From a virus, in the IMG/VR virus record IMGVR_UViG_3300024999_000040, positions 1-64,000 of that record: DNA of 64,000 nt, one strand, 5' to 3'. The position numbers and the translations under genes are program-made. Shown one piece after another: positions 9,049 to 17,568 of this stretch (position 1 is the first letter of the stretch; each line of letters begins with the position of its first letter). Below the pieces are notes generated by a model that worked only from the letters and a program-made list of their open reading frames with translations, was not told where the DNA came from and did no database searches.

Positions 9049-9517
9049 TATTGGCCTTGTATTTTTAATGAGTAGTTGGATAAATGCATGTATTGTAATA
9101 TGGTGGTTTAAAATAAACAATATTAATATTAGCAAAAAGAAATATATAGTTACTATATTATTATTGTCTGGTTTTCATGCAATAATTCAAAATATTATTC
9201 AACTTTTAGCCCCATTTTTAACTATTATATATTACCCTTTAATTATATCAATAATAACTAGAACAAAATTTCTAAACAATTTATGGATTAATACTAAACT
9301 TTTTATAATTATGTTATTAGTAGAAGCTAGTATTATGATGTTATTAGAATATATTTTTAATGTAAAACTTGTAAAGACAGAATCTATATTATTAACGTTG
9401 ATATATAGTATACCTGTAAGAATCATTGAAGTATTATGTGTATTATTTCTAAGTAAAAGGAGGAATTTTATATGTTTTGGCTATTATTTGGAAAACCGTC
9501 AAAAAAGAAAGATGTAA
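9029..9517 (+). CDS. Polytopic membrane protein resembling an AgrC sensor domain without kinase
   Basis: Starting from ATG 9029 (AGAGG 8 bp upstream) the protein has about 162 residues and roughly five hydrophobic spans (LGLVFLMSS-like start, then ATILLL, LLAPFLTIIYYPLII, IIMLLVEASIMMLL, IYSIPVRIIEVLCVLFL). This layout is like the membrane sensor half of AgrC-type histidine kinases (HPK10), which bind cyclic autoinducing peptides, but there is no H-box or ATPase domain. The C-terminus ends in a basic tail. Its end overlaps the small peptide ORF at 9472. The receptor assignment is inference from topology and from the AgrB-like gene next door. Confidence 0.4.
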   Translation: MLELLSDIGLVFLMSSWINACIVIWWFKINNINISKKKYIVTILLLSGFHAIIQNIIQLLAPFLTIIYYPLIISIITRTKFLNNLWINTKLFIIMLLVEASIMMLLEYIFNVKLVKTESILLTLIYSIPVRIIEVLCVLFLSKRRNFICFGYYLENRQKRKM

Positions 9518-9540
9518 AGAAAGAAGTAATCTGTAAGTAA
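9472..9540 (+). CDS. 22-aa peptide, possible signal peptide precursor
   Basis: A very good site (AAAGGAGGAATTTTAT) precedes this ATG. The product is MFWLLFGKP followed by a Lys-rich stretch and ending VICK. It starts inside the end of the membrane-protein gene in another frame. A hydrophobic N-terminal helix plus a charged tail is the general plan of AgrD-like precursors, but the only Cys is the penultimate residue, which does not fit a standard thiolactone AIP. A terminator separates it from the AgrB-like gene. Confidence 0.4.
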   Translation: MFWLLFGKPSKKKDVKKEVICK

Positions 9541-9561
9541 AACTAAAAACTAAATCAAAGA

Positions 9562-9607
9562 ACACAACGTAAGGGCTATCTATTGAGGTAGTCCTTTTTT
9601 GTTGTGC
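9562..9607 (+). terminator. Terminator/attenuator between peptide and AgrB-like gene
   Basis: An inner stem (GGGCTATC/GAGGTAGTCC) with TTTTTT is embedded in an outer CACAAC/GTTGTG stem, so it could attenuate expression of the AgrB-like gene rather than fully stop it. Confidence 0.6.
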
Positions 9608-9620
9608 TAAAAAAATGTAG

Positions 9621-10154
9621 GTGATAAAAATTTTCGATGCAATAACTGATACGATTATTCATATTTTGATACGATTTAAGTTAATCAAACAAGATCAGTC
9701 TGAAGCAATTTCTTATTATTTTTCTGGTATCTTATGCGAAATATCTATATTCTTTTTTCTAATATTAATTGGATATCATTCTAATCAGATTTTACCCATG
9801 TTGGTTATTCTAATTATATTTTCTGTTCTTAGAGGCTTTGGTGGTTCAGATGAATCTGAAGAAATTTTTCACTTCGATAATCTCGAAACATGCTTTTTTC
9901 TATCTATTCTTTCTCTTTTGGGAATTTTTTATATGTCATTGTTTTTACAAAATTTTATTATACAAATATTTATTATTTGTATAATTTTTATATTTTTCAG
10001 ATTAAGAAATATTATAAACAAAGGTATGATTTTTAAAATTATATTTTTTACTATTTTGATTATGGACTTGATATTAATGTTGCTTGGTATATATCAATTT
10101 GTAAATGCAATTATTTTGACATTATCAGTTGTTATATTTACAGTAACAAAATAA
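9621..10154 (+). CDS. AgrB-like cysteine protease membrane protein
   Basis: This 177-residue polytopic protein follows the AgrB plan: a soluble amphipathic N-terminus, YYFSGILCEISIF at the first membrane region, and then the family signature R-x-x-G-G (R71, G74, G75). In S. aureus AgrB the catalytic His and Cys are seven residues apart; here H84 and C91 keep exactly that spacing, with a seven-residue insertion between GG and His. Known AgrB proteins cleave AgrD to make cyclic signal peptides. The start is GTG 9621 with a weak site. The insertion makes the subfamily unusual, and its substrate is unknown. Agr genes on clostridial phages have been described (C. difficile phiCDHM1). Confidence 0.6.
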   Translation: MIKIFDAITDTIIHILIRFKLIKQDQSEAISYYFSGILCEISIFFFLILIGYHSNQILPMLVILIIFSVLRGFGGSDESEEIFHFDNLETCFFLSILSLLGIFYMSLFLQNFIIQIFIICIIFIFFRLRNIINKGMIFKIIFFTILIMDLILMLLGIYQFVNAIILTLSVVIFTVTK

Positions 10155-10264
10155 TAGTCTCTCCCCTCTCCCCTACCTCTCAAATCTAAATTAGAAAGGA
10201 ATGAAATAAAAATACGTTAAATTAACAGAAACGTATTAATTAATCTTGAGAGGATGATTAAAAA

Positions 10265-10600
10265 ATGGGTAATTTTCATGCGGGAACGCATTATTGTGGT
10301 GCAATATTAAGGTCTGAATTCAACTTCGATTATGATGCCACAAAAAATCAAATTACGCTAGGCGTTAATGATCAGATTTTTTATCTGGAAAATCCAACAG
10401 ATAATACTACAATGGTTGCAAGGGTATTTCTTTTCACTCCAATTGGAAGCGACATAAATTTTGATCTAAACAACAATTCAAATAGTAGACTTAAATGTCA
10501 AGACAGTATACCTAACGGAATCGAGAATGAAATGTATTTAAGTTCATTTAAGGTTAGTAGTGTACTTGGTAGTATATTTGAATTTTATTGTGTGGTTTAA
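10265..10600 (+). CDS. Hypothetical protein, 111 aa, probable virion component
   Basis: No family is recognised. The sequence is beta-rich (FNFDYDATKNQITLGVND, VARVFLFTPIGSD) with no signal peptide. It begins after a GAGAGG site, 108 bp after the AgrB-like gene, and sits 18 bp ahead of a long fibre gene. A small fibre-associated or decoration protein is plausible from position alone. Confidence 0.45.
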   Translation: MGNFHAGTHYCGAILRSEFNFDYDATKNQITLGVNDQIFYLENPTDNTTMVARVFLFTPIGSDINFDLNNNSNSRLKCQDSIPNGIENEMYLSSFKVSSVLGSIFEFYCVV

Positions 10601-10618
10601 GAGAGGATGTGAAATAAA

Positions 10619-13345
10619 ATGCCTTATATTGGTAATAGTTATGGAAGTGGAAGTAGTGGTTCTTCTTCTTCAAATAGTTCAACGACTTATATATCTTCAG
10701 GTACGGCTATAGCTCCAACCATTATATACAATACTGGTTTAGGAACAGTTACTATAGGTGATGGAACATATCGTTTATTTCATACTGCTAATTATACAGG
10801 AGTTATATCTGAACATGTTATAACAGGAAATACATTTGCAATAACTGAACATATTACATCATATATATGTTCAGATTACAATAACGGCACCCCAATAATT
10901 CGTACTATTACAGATTCATCTCAATTCAATTGGTCTAATATATGCCCTATTTATACAGTTACTAGAGATGGAGATAATTTTTCATATGTCAATTGGGACT
11001 CGCCCAGCAATGGTTTGCCGAATAAGATTCATGATCGTTTAATACGTACAGATAGATTTTCAAGAGAATCTGGATTAAGTATTGGAGAATCTGCAACTCC
11101 AATAATACGTACCATAATTGTATCATCGGGTATGATTTGGCAAGGGGTTTATAAAAATTCAATGGATTCAGTTGATTCATCAGTAGATATAGTTAAAATG
11201 TTATATACTGATGGCACTGGAAATTGGATAGATAGTTTTATAACTCAATATAATAACACACAATATGATACAGGAACAGGATTAGCTACTCTTACAGATG
11301 GTAATTATGCAGTAAATTGGATATTTAGAATGATAGGTAATCAAAAAGAAATTGTTGTATTTTTGGGTGATGGAGATTTTGATTTAAATACAGCAAAAGC
11401 ATCTCAGTTACCTAATAATATACCTGCTTTATTTGCTATTAATGGAATGCTTATAGGTCGTATTATTGTTTTGAAAAGTGCTGATGTCGCAATTCAAATA
11501 GACAGTGCATTTACAACAAAATTTGCTGCAAGTACAGTGACATCACATAGTGGTTTGACTAGTATTATTGGTGGGGATGCTCTCACAGGGAATTATTATC
11601 ATTCAGATCAAGAAATAAATAAAGATAGTGATGTTGAATTTGCTTCAGTAACAACAAATGATTATAGAAGTTTAGACAGTAATTTAAACTTAAATGCTTA
11701 TGTTGGTTATGATATTATAGCTCATGATAATATAATTCCTTCTTTAAATAATTCTAAAACATTGGGTGAGTCAAGTTTAGTGTATTCTGAAACATTTACA
11801 AGAAAAGTTACTAGTGATGATGATTTATCATTAGATGCTTTAACTGGTAAAAATATTATAATTAAGAAAAGCGTTTTACCAGATTTGACAAATACTCATA
11901 GTATAGGTTCTGCTACAAAAGTTATTAAAGAAGTTTTTACAGAAAAAGTTACTTCAGATGCAGATTTAATATTAGGTTCAGCTATTGGCTCTGATATTAT
12001 TTTAAGAAATGGAAACTCTGATGCTGGAATAATTACAGAAGCAGGTAATTGGGGAATTGGAAATATTAACCCCACTAAAAAACTTGAAATAACTGGTGAT
12101 GTATTAATTGATGGTGATTTGAATGTTGATGGCACAGTTACACAAATTGATGTTGTTAATCTTGATGTTACTAATAAAAACATAAACTTAGCTGTAACTG
12201 ATACTCCTACAGATGCTTTAGCAAATGGTGGGGGAATAGTTCTAAAAGGTACTACAGACAAAACAATACTATGGGATAATTCTAATGTTGAATGGGATAT
12301 TTCTGATGGATTAGATGTTGATGGTATTATTACTGCAAATGGAACTACTAGTGATGGTAGTACAAATATATTTATTGGTAAAGATTCTCTTGGAACAGAT
12401 GTGTTTAAAGTAGATACAGATGGTAGAGTTACAGCATCAGTCATTGCACCTACGGTAGATAGTACTACAGGTATTCAGATAACTAAAGCTGATAAAACAA
12501 CGCCAATCATTAATGTTGATACTACTAATGAAAGAGTAGAGATCAAAGGTGTTTCTGCTTATGGAATAGCACAGTTTATTGGAAATGGAGCAGATTCGGA
12601 ATCTTCAATTGGTTTTAAGGATTCTACTGATACAAATGATGAAGCTTGGGTTATTGGTAAGAATGTAGGTTTGAGTAATACAACAGGCAGATTTGGTATA
12701 TTTTATTTAAATGGTGAAAAATTAGTTATTACTACTGATGGTAATATTGGAGTGGGAACTGGAGAGCCTGATGATAGTGCGATACTTGATTTAACGAGTG
12801 TAAGTAAGGGATTTCTTTGCCCTAGAGTAACGAAAGCTCAACGGCTTGCTATGACAGCAGTTGAAGGATTGGAAGTTTATCAGACAGACAATGGCCCTGG
12901 TAAGTATTGCTACACAAACAGTATTTGGTGTCAAACTAGTGGATTAGAATATTTAGTTGGATATAAAACAGCTACGACAAATGTATCGTCTGCCATAGAT
13001 ATAGCTTTTGTAGTTGGCACTACAAATATGAGTTCAGTGACCTCGCCAAATATTCCATTAAAGAATGGGAAAGTATATTCTATTAATGCGTATGTCCAAA
13101 TTAATTCAACTGGATTATCTGGAGCAAGATTTTCTTTTGTAGACTCATCAAATGTAGCAATTTCTGCATTATATGATGGAATATGCTATACTGCATCAAG
13201 TGGAGATATTGGATCGCAACCAACAGCTGGTGGTATTTACAAACCAACCTCCGACCAAAATATAAAATTAAGAGCCGTAAGTGCATCTGGTACACCCATA
13301 TTGCAATATGATACGTTTAGAATTCAAGTTATACAAATATCTTAG
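10619..13345 (+). CDS. Long tail fibre/tail spike
   Basis: This 908-residue protein has a Gly/Ser-rich flexible N-terminus (residues 5-30), a beta-rich N-terminal half, then repeated shaft units of the form V-T-S-D-x-D-L-x-L-x-A-x-x-G-x-(D/N)-I-I (about residues 350-470). It carries the phage-fibre phrases WGIGNINPTKKLEI and NIGVGTGEPDDSAILDLTSV, followed by KGFLCPRVTKAQRLAM, commonly seen before fibre tips. A C-terminal beta-sandwich (about 770-908) may bind the receptor. There is no S74 autoprotease dyad at the end. AGAGGATG precedes the ATG. Confidence 0.75.
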   Translation: MPYIGNSYGSGSSGSSSSNSSTTYISSGTAIAPTIIYNTGLGTVTIGDGTYRLFHTANYTGVISEHVITGNTFAITEHITSYICSDYNNGTPIIRTITDSSQFNWSNICPIYTVTRDGDNFSYVNWDSPSNGLPNKIHDRLIRTDRFSRESGLSIGESATPIIRTIIVSSGMIWQGVYKNSMDSVDSSVDIVKMLYTDGTGNWIDSFITQYNNTQYDTGTGLATLTDGNYAVNWIFRMIGNQKEIVVFLGDGDFDLNTAKASQLPNNIPALFAINGMLIGRIIVLKSADVAIQIDSAFTTKFAASTVTSHSGLTSIIGGDALTGNYYHSDQEINKDSDVEFASVTTNDYRSLDSNLNLNAYVGYDIIAHDNIIPSLNNSKTLGESSLVYSETFTRKVTSDDDLSLDALTGKNIIIKKSVLPDLTNTHSIGSATKVIKEVFTEKVTSDADLILGSAIGSDIILRNGNSDAGIITEAGNWGIGNINPTKKLEITGDVLIDGDLNVDGTVTQIDVVNLDVTNKNINLAVTDTPTDALANGGGIVLKGTTDKTILWDNSNVEWDISDGLDVDGIITANGTTSDGSTNIFIGKDSLGTDVFKVDTDGRVTASVIAPTVDSTTGIQITKADKTTPIINVDTTNERVEIKGVSAYGIAQFIGNGADSESSIGFKDSTDTNDEAWVIGKNVGLSNTTGRFGIFYLNGEKLVITTDGNIGVGTGEPDDSAILDLTSVSKGFLCPRVTKAQRLAMTAVEGLEVYQTDNGPGKYCYTNSIWCQTSGLEYLVGYKTATTNVSSAIDIAFVVGTTNMSSVTSPNIPLKNGKVYSINAYVQINSTGLSGARFSFVDSSNVAISALYDGICYTASSGDIGSQPTAGGIYKPTSDQNIKLRAVSASGTPILQYDTFRIQVIQIS

Positions 13346-13664
13346 TAAAAACCCAATGAATCATTCGATTTATTTACTTTAGCATTACCCAATGAAATGA
13401 CAATTTTAATTGGAAATCATGTTAATATATAGTATGTGAATAAACAATTATACACAATGGGTAGTAGGTATGTTCCTCTACCCTATTCCTTTATTTTTAT
13501 GTCGATAAAAATATCTGTCATCACATTTTTTCCTACATAAAAATGTAGTTCATTCACATTTTTCATATCTAAATTATGCAATTCTAATAACAATTGCATA
13601 TTTCTATACAATTTCTTTTCAAAAAATAAAAAATTTAAAAAACAAATAAAGGAGGAATTTCAAA
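13346..13664 (+). other. Intergenic region with palindrome and hairpin
   Basis: Contains a half palindrome (13351-13374), a full dispersed palindrome (13387-13415), a GGGTAG/CTACCC terminator-like hairpin (13457-13490), then an A+T-rich leader with repeated AATTGCATATTT-like words up to the AAAGGAGG of the next gene. No ORF or RNA gene recognised. Confidence 0.5.
13387..13415. repeat. Dispersed palindrome, copy 2
   Basis: ACCCAATGAAATGACAATTT continues to TAATTGGAA; arms CCAAT(G)AAAT and ATTTTAATTGG. Confidence 0.55.
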
Positions 13665-14085
13665 ATGCAAACCAGTATATTTCTTATTGATGTACATAAT
13701 GCATCAACGACAATTCAAATAGGTAAGGTGGTTTCAGTTAATGACGCAACAGATTTATGTATACAAATTTGGGGAACATCAACTTCATTTATAGTATCAT
13801 TTGAAGCATCATTAGATGGTATAAATTTCGATACATTTGAAGGTTATAGAATTGGTGATACAACGAAGACATTAATAACCAGTGCAACAACGAAAGGGTT
13901 ATATGAATTTGATGTGACATTAGTTAAAGCATTCAGAGCAAATTTAATAGCAATAGCTAATGGAAACATAAGTGTAGCCGCTAATGGAGTAATATTAAAT
14001 GATTAAAAATAATTATAAAAGGTAGGTGATGAATTTGAGAGTGAAAAATAAAAAGAATATTTATAAATCTGATTCAAATATGGCT
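13640..14085 (+). repeat. Duplicated fibre cassette 5' region, copy A
   Basis: About 450 bp is highly similar to 19020-19464: the AAAGGAGGAATTT leader, the whole 113-residue gene, the AAAAGGTAGGTGAT leader of the next gene and its first codons. Similarity then stops, leaving unrelated downstream domains. Confidence 0.8.
13665..14006 (+). CDS. Small structural protein, copy A (paralogue of 19044-19385)
   Basis: 113 residues with a single beta-sandwich pattern: TIQIGKVVSVNDATDLCIQI, then SFEASLDGINFDTFEGYRIG, then AFRANLIAIANGNISVAANG. This resembles small fibre-associated or carbohydrate-binding-like virion proteins of Gram-positive phages. About 80% of positions are shared with the second copy at 19044. 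In both places it directly precedes a spike gene (28 bp), so it may be an adaptor or capping partner for that spike. AAAGGAGG precedes the ATG. Confidence 0.6.
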   Translation: MQTSIFLIDVHNASTTIQIGKVVSVNDATDLCIQIWGTSTSFIVSFEASLDGINFDTFEGYRIGDTTKTLITSATTKGLYEFDVTLVKAFRANLIAIANGNISVAANGVILND

Positions 14086-16227
14086 AATATGTCGCAAGAA
14101 ATGAATGGAAAAGCAAGTATTATAAACTCCTCACATATTTTTGTAGATGATGCAGCGAGAGATGTTTATTTTACTGCAAATCCAACTGAAAAAGTTGAAA
14201 ACTTATTGATAAGTGTTGGAGATGGATTTCAAGAATGGAGTGGTACAGCATGGATTAGTAAAACTAAAGTGGTTGAAGATCATACTTTGAAAGTTGAATT
14301 AGTAGCTAGAGGTATTACTTGTACTCAACTAGGAATGGTGGTAAATGATAATAATGAAGGTGTTAATAATGCAAACAAACTATCGTTAGGGTTAAAAAAT
14401 TATGGTACTGTAATTGTAGACAATGTTTATTACCTTAAAGCTCCATCTTCGGCTGTTGCTGAAGGAGATATTGAAATTTATGGTATTAAAGGTGGAGAGT
14501 TTAGGTTTAATCATACCAGTTCTACGGTTATGTTTAATCCTATGTATTTTACCAGTATAAAATTAAAAAATCTTAAGATGACAAATGAGTCAGTTAACAG
14601 TGTGTTGTTTTTTTATGGGGCATCAGATTTAAGCATACATCTGACAGAAGTTTCAGTTGAAGGATGCTCGTTTAACGGTTCAATTTCTTTATATAGGCAT
14701 AGTGGCCCTGAGAACGTAAATCCATATGTCACGTTCTATGGAATAGATAGATTTGTATTCAAGAACAATGTAGTAAATAATACAACTTTAAGTTTTATTA
14801 CTCTTGAGGATGTTCCAATTCCAATGATTATTTGTGAAGGTAATACTATTAAAAATTTTAGCCATACATTCTTAAGTGTTGGTACAACAAATGGTTTAAC
14901 GTATGGTTCTCAGATTGGAACTATTAGAAGAATGGCTGAAATAAAGAATAACTATGTATACAATGATAATACTTGGTTTACTGCTGATACGGTTTATCAT
15001 ACATTTTTCTTGTATGAAGGATTTGAATGTAAGTACGAGGGAAACCATGTTGAGGGATTGAAGTCAATTTATGATGATGCGGTCTATGATGCATATATCT
15101 CTTGCGAAACTTTAATTTATATGAACAACACTTGGAAGAATAATATATGTTTTAATGCTACAAAAACAAACAATGTTCTATTGAAATCAAAAGGTTCTGG
15201 TACTGGGGGATTGCTTAAGAGATATTACAAAAACAATGTATATATTGTCGAGGAGGGTTATGCTGCGGCTGTAGGTCAGGACATTACTAATTTACGGGTT
15301 GCTTTCATGAGTTTGACTTCTGACTGTGAGGAATATGTTGTTGAGAACAATACTTTTGATGTATATGATTTACGTTTTGATGTATCTGGAAATCCGCACA
15401 GGAATTTTAAATTACTTAACAACAAGTTTAAATGTAAGTATACAGCAGGTTCTATGGTTATTTGTACAATATCTGATACACAACCAATTGAAAATATTAT
15501 TATTAAAGGCAATACTATTCAAATAGCAGAAGCAACCACATCGAAATTAAATATAGTTAAAATGAGTGATACAAGGGTAGTAAGTACCATTCTACCAAAT
15601 ATTGTGGTTGAAGATAATTATATAGATGTACCTATTTTTTATGTATTCTATACATTAGCTGCAAAAAAATTAATTTTCAGAAACAATATGATTATTACTA
15701 ACACTACAGGTAGTATTGGATTAATGTATTCAGGATTTTATAATGAATCTTTGATAGATAATAATATTGTTGAATCTCTTTTATCTACTTCATTCTATGA
15801 GGGTAGGCAGAATTATGGAAGTGGGTATAAGTATGAAAAAATTATGCTAATACGTACTTGTGTATCTGATGCTAATAATTGTCTTAATTTAAGATTTAAT
15901 CATACCACAACTACACGTACCTATTATAAACGTAAGTATAAAGTATATACCAACACTGGTATAAAAGAATTTTATTATAGGTTTAGTCTTATTTATAATA
16001 TAGATCATTGTGATATTACTTTTATTGATACAACAGATATAGAACACACCTATGCTATTGGCACATCTGAAGGGACTGGAACTTATATTAAATTGATTAA
16101 CATAGGAGATGAAACTAACACTTATACTGTACGATTCAATAACGGAGCTAGTGAGACATATCTATACGTTCCTAATTGGAATGGTGCAAAATTAAGAATG
16201 GAAATTGAAACAATAGCAACAGAGTAA
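14035..16227 (+). CDS. Tail spike with right-handed beta-helix pattern
   Basis: The protein has about 730 residues. Residues 1-15 (RVKNKKNIYKSD) are shared with the spike at 19414, marking an attachment peptide. The body shows repeated N/D-rich coils such as FKNNVVNNTTLSF, CEGNTIKNFSH, IKNNYVYNDN, VENNTFDVYD, LNNKFKCKY, IKGNTIQIAE and FRNNMIITN, the ladder expected of a parallel beta-helix of the pectate-lyase-like type used by spike depolymerases. The start is taken as TTG 14035, because the paralogue has no ATG upstream and AGGTAGGTG is well placed. Catalytic residues cannot be named from sequence alone. Confidence 0.7.
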   Translation: MRVKNKKNIYKSDSNMANMSQEMNGKASIINSSHIFVDDAARDVYFTANPTEKVENLLISVGDGFQEWSGTAWISKTKVVEDHTLKVELVARGITCTQLGMVVNDNNEGVNNANKLSLGLKNYGTVIVDNVYYLKAPSSAVAEGDIEIYGIKGGEFRFNHTSSTVMFNPMYFTSIKLKNLKMTNESVNSVLFFYGASDLSIHLTEVSVEGCSFNGSISLYRHSGPENVNPYVTFYGIDRFVFKNNVVNNTTLSFITLEDVPIPMIICEGNTIKNFSHTFLSVGTTNGLTYGSQIGTIRRMAEIKNNYVYNDNTWFTADTVYHTFFLYEGFECKYEGNHVEGLKSIYDDAVYDAYISCETLIYMNNTWKNNICFNATKTNNVLLKSKGSGTGGLLKRYYKNNVYIVEEGYAAAVGQDITNLRVAFMSLTSDCEEYVVENNTFDVYDLRFDVSGNPHRNFKLLNNKFKCKYTAGSMVICTISDTQPIENIIIKGNTIQIAEATTSKLNIVKMSDTRVVSTILPNIVVEDNYIDVPIFYVFYTLAAKKLIFRNNMIITNTTGSIGLMYSGFYNESLIDNNIVESLLSTSFYEGRQNYGSGYKYEKIMLIRTCVSDANNCLNLRFNHTTTTRTYYKRKYKVYTNTGIKEFYYRFSLIYNIDHCDITFIDTTDIEHTYAIGTSEGTGTYIKLINIGDETNTYTVRFNNGASETYLYVPNWNGAKLRMEIETIATE

Positions 16228-16315
16228 CTACCGCACAATAGGTAAAAATAATGCTAAAATAAAAGTTCAAAATCTACACATACTAACATAACGGATACTT
16301 TATCTGTTTCTATAT

Positions 16316-16371
16316 AAGAGTGGTTGAGAAGACTTTACATCTTCCCTATCACTCTTTTATTTTATATTATC
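16316..16371 (+). terminator. Intrinsic terminator
   Basis: AAGAGTG ... CACTCTT stem with internal GAAGA/TCTTC and a TTTTATTTTAT tail, after the beta-helix spike. Confidence 0.65.
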
Positions 16372-16399
16372 TTTTTCCTTTCTAGTTAATTCTCAAACA

Positions 16400-16424
16400 C
16401 CCAATAAAATTCGTGTTTTAATGG
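16400..16424. repeat. Dispersed palindrome, copy 3
   Basis: CCCAATAAAATTCGTGTTTT continues to AATGG. Confidence 0.6.
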
Positions 16425-16508
16425 AAGTAAATTTTCAAGTCTGCAAATGTAGATATATCAAGGGTTTCAAATTTCAATAAAATTCTAAAATATTATAGAA
16501 AGAAGTGA

Positions 16509-16955
16509 TTTCTCATATCTCAAATATTAAAACTAGTCATAGATAATGACATCGTGGACAAATATCATAAACATTATTTTAAATTATATCCTAAACGTAA
16601 GAAGAAACCAATAGAAGCCCCTACTCACCCATCTATTAATAAGTGGATGGTATTACCTAGAATACAGATGAACGCTTTGAAACAGACATGGAAAGAATTT
16701 ATAATCTGGTTTGTTGTAAATCAAGGTTTAAAAGATAAAAAAATAGAAAAATGTTCTATGACTTTTATATCTTATTTCAAAACCAAAATTCGTAAGGATT
16801 GTGACAATACTGTACCGAAATTCATTCTTGATGGAATGGCTGATGAGAATGCACAGTTGATTGTGGATGATGATTCTTTACATGTGACAAGTCTAACTCT
16901 TAAATGCGAATATGACAAAGAAAGACCAAGAACAGAAATCTATATTGAATATTAA
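16509..16955 (+). CDS. rusA: RusA-family Holliday junction resolvase
   Basis: The C-terminal half has the RusA signature: RKDCDNTVPKFILDGM, then a DDD-x-L segment (IVDDDSLHVTSLTLKCEYD), with the acidic residues that bind metal and cleave four-way junctions. RusA resolves branched phage DNA during replication or packaging. From GTG 16554 the protein is 133 residues, but that start would remove the conserved first strand. The frame is open back to 16509 and reads ILKLVIDNDIV just after AAGAAGTGAT, so translation probably starts at a rarer codon (ATA or TTA region). The left coordinate is therefore uncertain. Confidence 0.7.
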   Translation, partial: FLISQILKLVIDNDIVDKYHKHYFKLYPKRKKKPIEAPTHPSINKWMVLPRIQMNALKQTWKEFIIWFVVNQGLKDKKIEKCSMTFISYFKTKIRKDCDNTVPKFILDGMADENAQLIVDDDSLHVTSLTLKCEYDKERPRTEIYIEY

Positions 16956-16974
16956 ACTAAGTAAATATAATAAT
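16953..16974 (+). repeat. Stop-proximal AAATATAATA element
   Basis: TAAACTAAGTAAATATAATA starts at the RusA stop codon and lies 40 bp before the next start. Confidence 0.45.
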
Positions 16975-17014
16975 GTTTCACATGAAACAATTGCTTGAAA
17001 GGAGCATCAATACA

Positions 17015-17566
17015 ATGTCTAAAGGTAAAAAGTTAAATATTTCCACTCTCAAACAGGCACATGATAAGAATTTTAATACTAAAAAGAAAATAATTGTTCA
17101 AATTGACAATAAAGATTATCCTATCCTCATAGCTGAAAAATTCGAAATAACAAAAGTTCAGGATATGATTTCTGAATTGTTAGAAGTGCATAAAACTTTT
17201 GTAGATATGAAAGAAGTTTGGAATCTTCCTATATACTCTATCTTTTTACTCTTAAAGCACTTTACAGATTTAGAGTTAGAAGGTTTATCCTATGAAGAAG
17301 CAGTAATGGTTGTAAAATATCTCACCGATTTTGAAGTTCTTGAAACTATTATTGGTGCGTTTGATGAATTTGAAGTTGCTAAATTCAATACTTATATGAA
17401 GAAAGCAAAAGAGAATGTTGAAAAGTTTGCTAAGAGTCCTGAAGTACAAGCAGAATGGCAAAATATATTTGCTGATTTGAAACAGGATTTGGGCGAGGAT
17501 TTGGAAGTTACTGAAGTTGAGTCGGAAGAAAATCAGGAAGTGGTTGAAGAAAGTACAGGTGAATAA
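17015..17566 (+). CDS. Hypothetical protein, possible tail assembly chaperone-like
   Basis: From ATG 17015 (GAAAGGAG upstream) the protein has 183 residues: a Lys-rich N-terminus, a helical middle (ITKVQDMISELLEVHKTFVDM, LSYEEAVMVVKYLTDFEVLE), and a strongly acidic tail (EVTEVESEENQEVVEE). Helical proteins with acidic tails in tail modules are often assembly chaperones, but the family signature is not clear, and no slippery frameshift site into the next gene was seen. It starts a run of closely packed genes (17569, 17892, 18166, 18677), consistent with head-tail assembly. Confidence 0.45.
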   Translation: MSKGKKLNISTLKQAHDKNFNTKKKIIVQIDNKDYPILIAEKFEITKVQDMISELLEVHKTFVDMKEVWNLPIYSIFLLLKHFTDLELEGLSYEEAVMVVKYLTDFEVLETIIGAFDEFEVAKFNTYMKKAKENVEKFAKSPEVQAEWQNIFADLKQDLGEDLEVTEVESEENQEVVEESTGE

Positions 17567-17568
17567 TT

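Larger units (their letters stand above)
16228..16553 (+). other. Intergenic region with terminator and palindrome
   Basis: Holds a terminator hairpin (16316-16371), a dispersed palindrome (16400-16424), a partial copy TTTCAATAAAATTC (16477), and the ribosome binding site and probable non-ATG start of the RusA-like gene. Confidence 0.55.

Noticed and set aside
9472-9540. Calling the 22-aa peptide agrD
   Set aside because: The Cys position and lack of an acidic tail do not match AgrD; listed only as a possible signal precursor.
11896-12444. 182-codon minus-strand open frame in the long fibre gene
   Set aside because: Shadow of repetitive Asp/Thr/Val codons in the fibre; no start signal.
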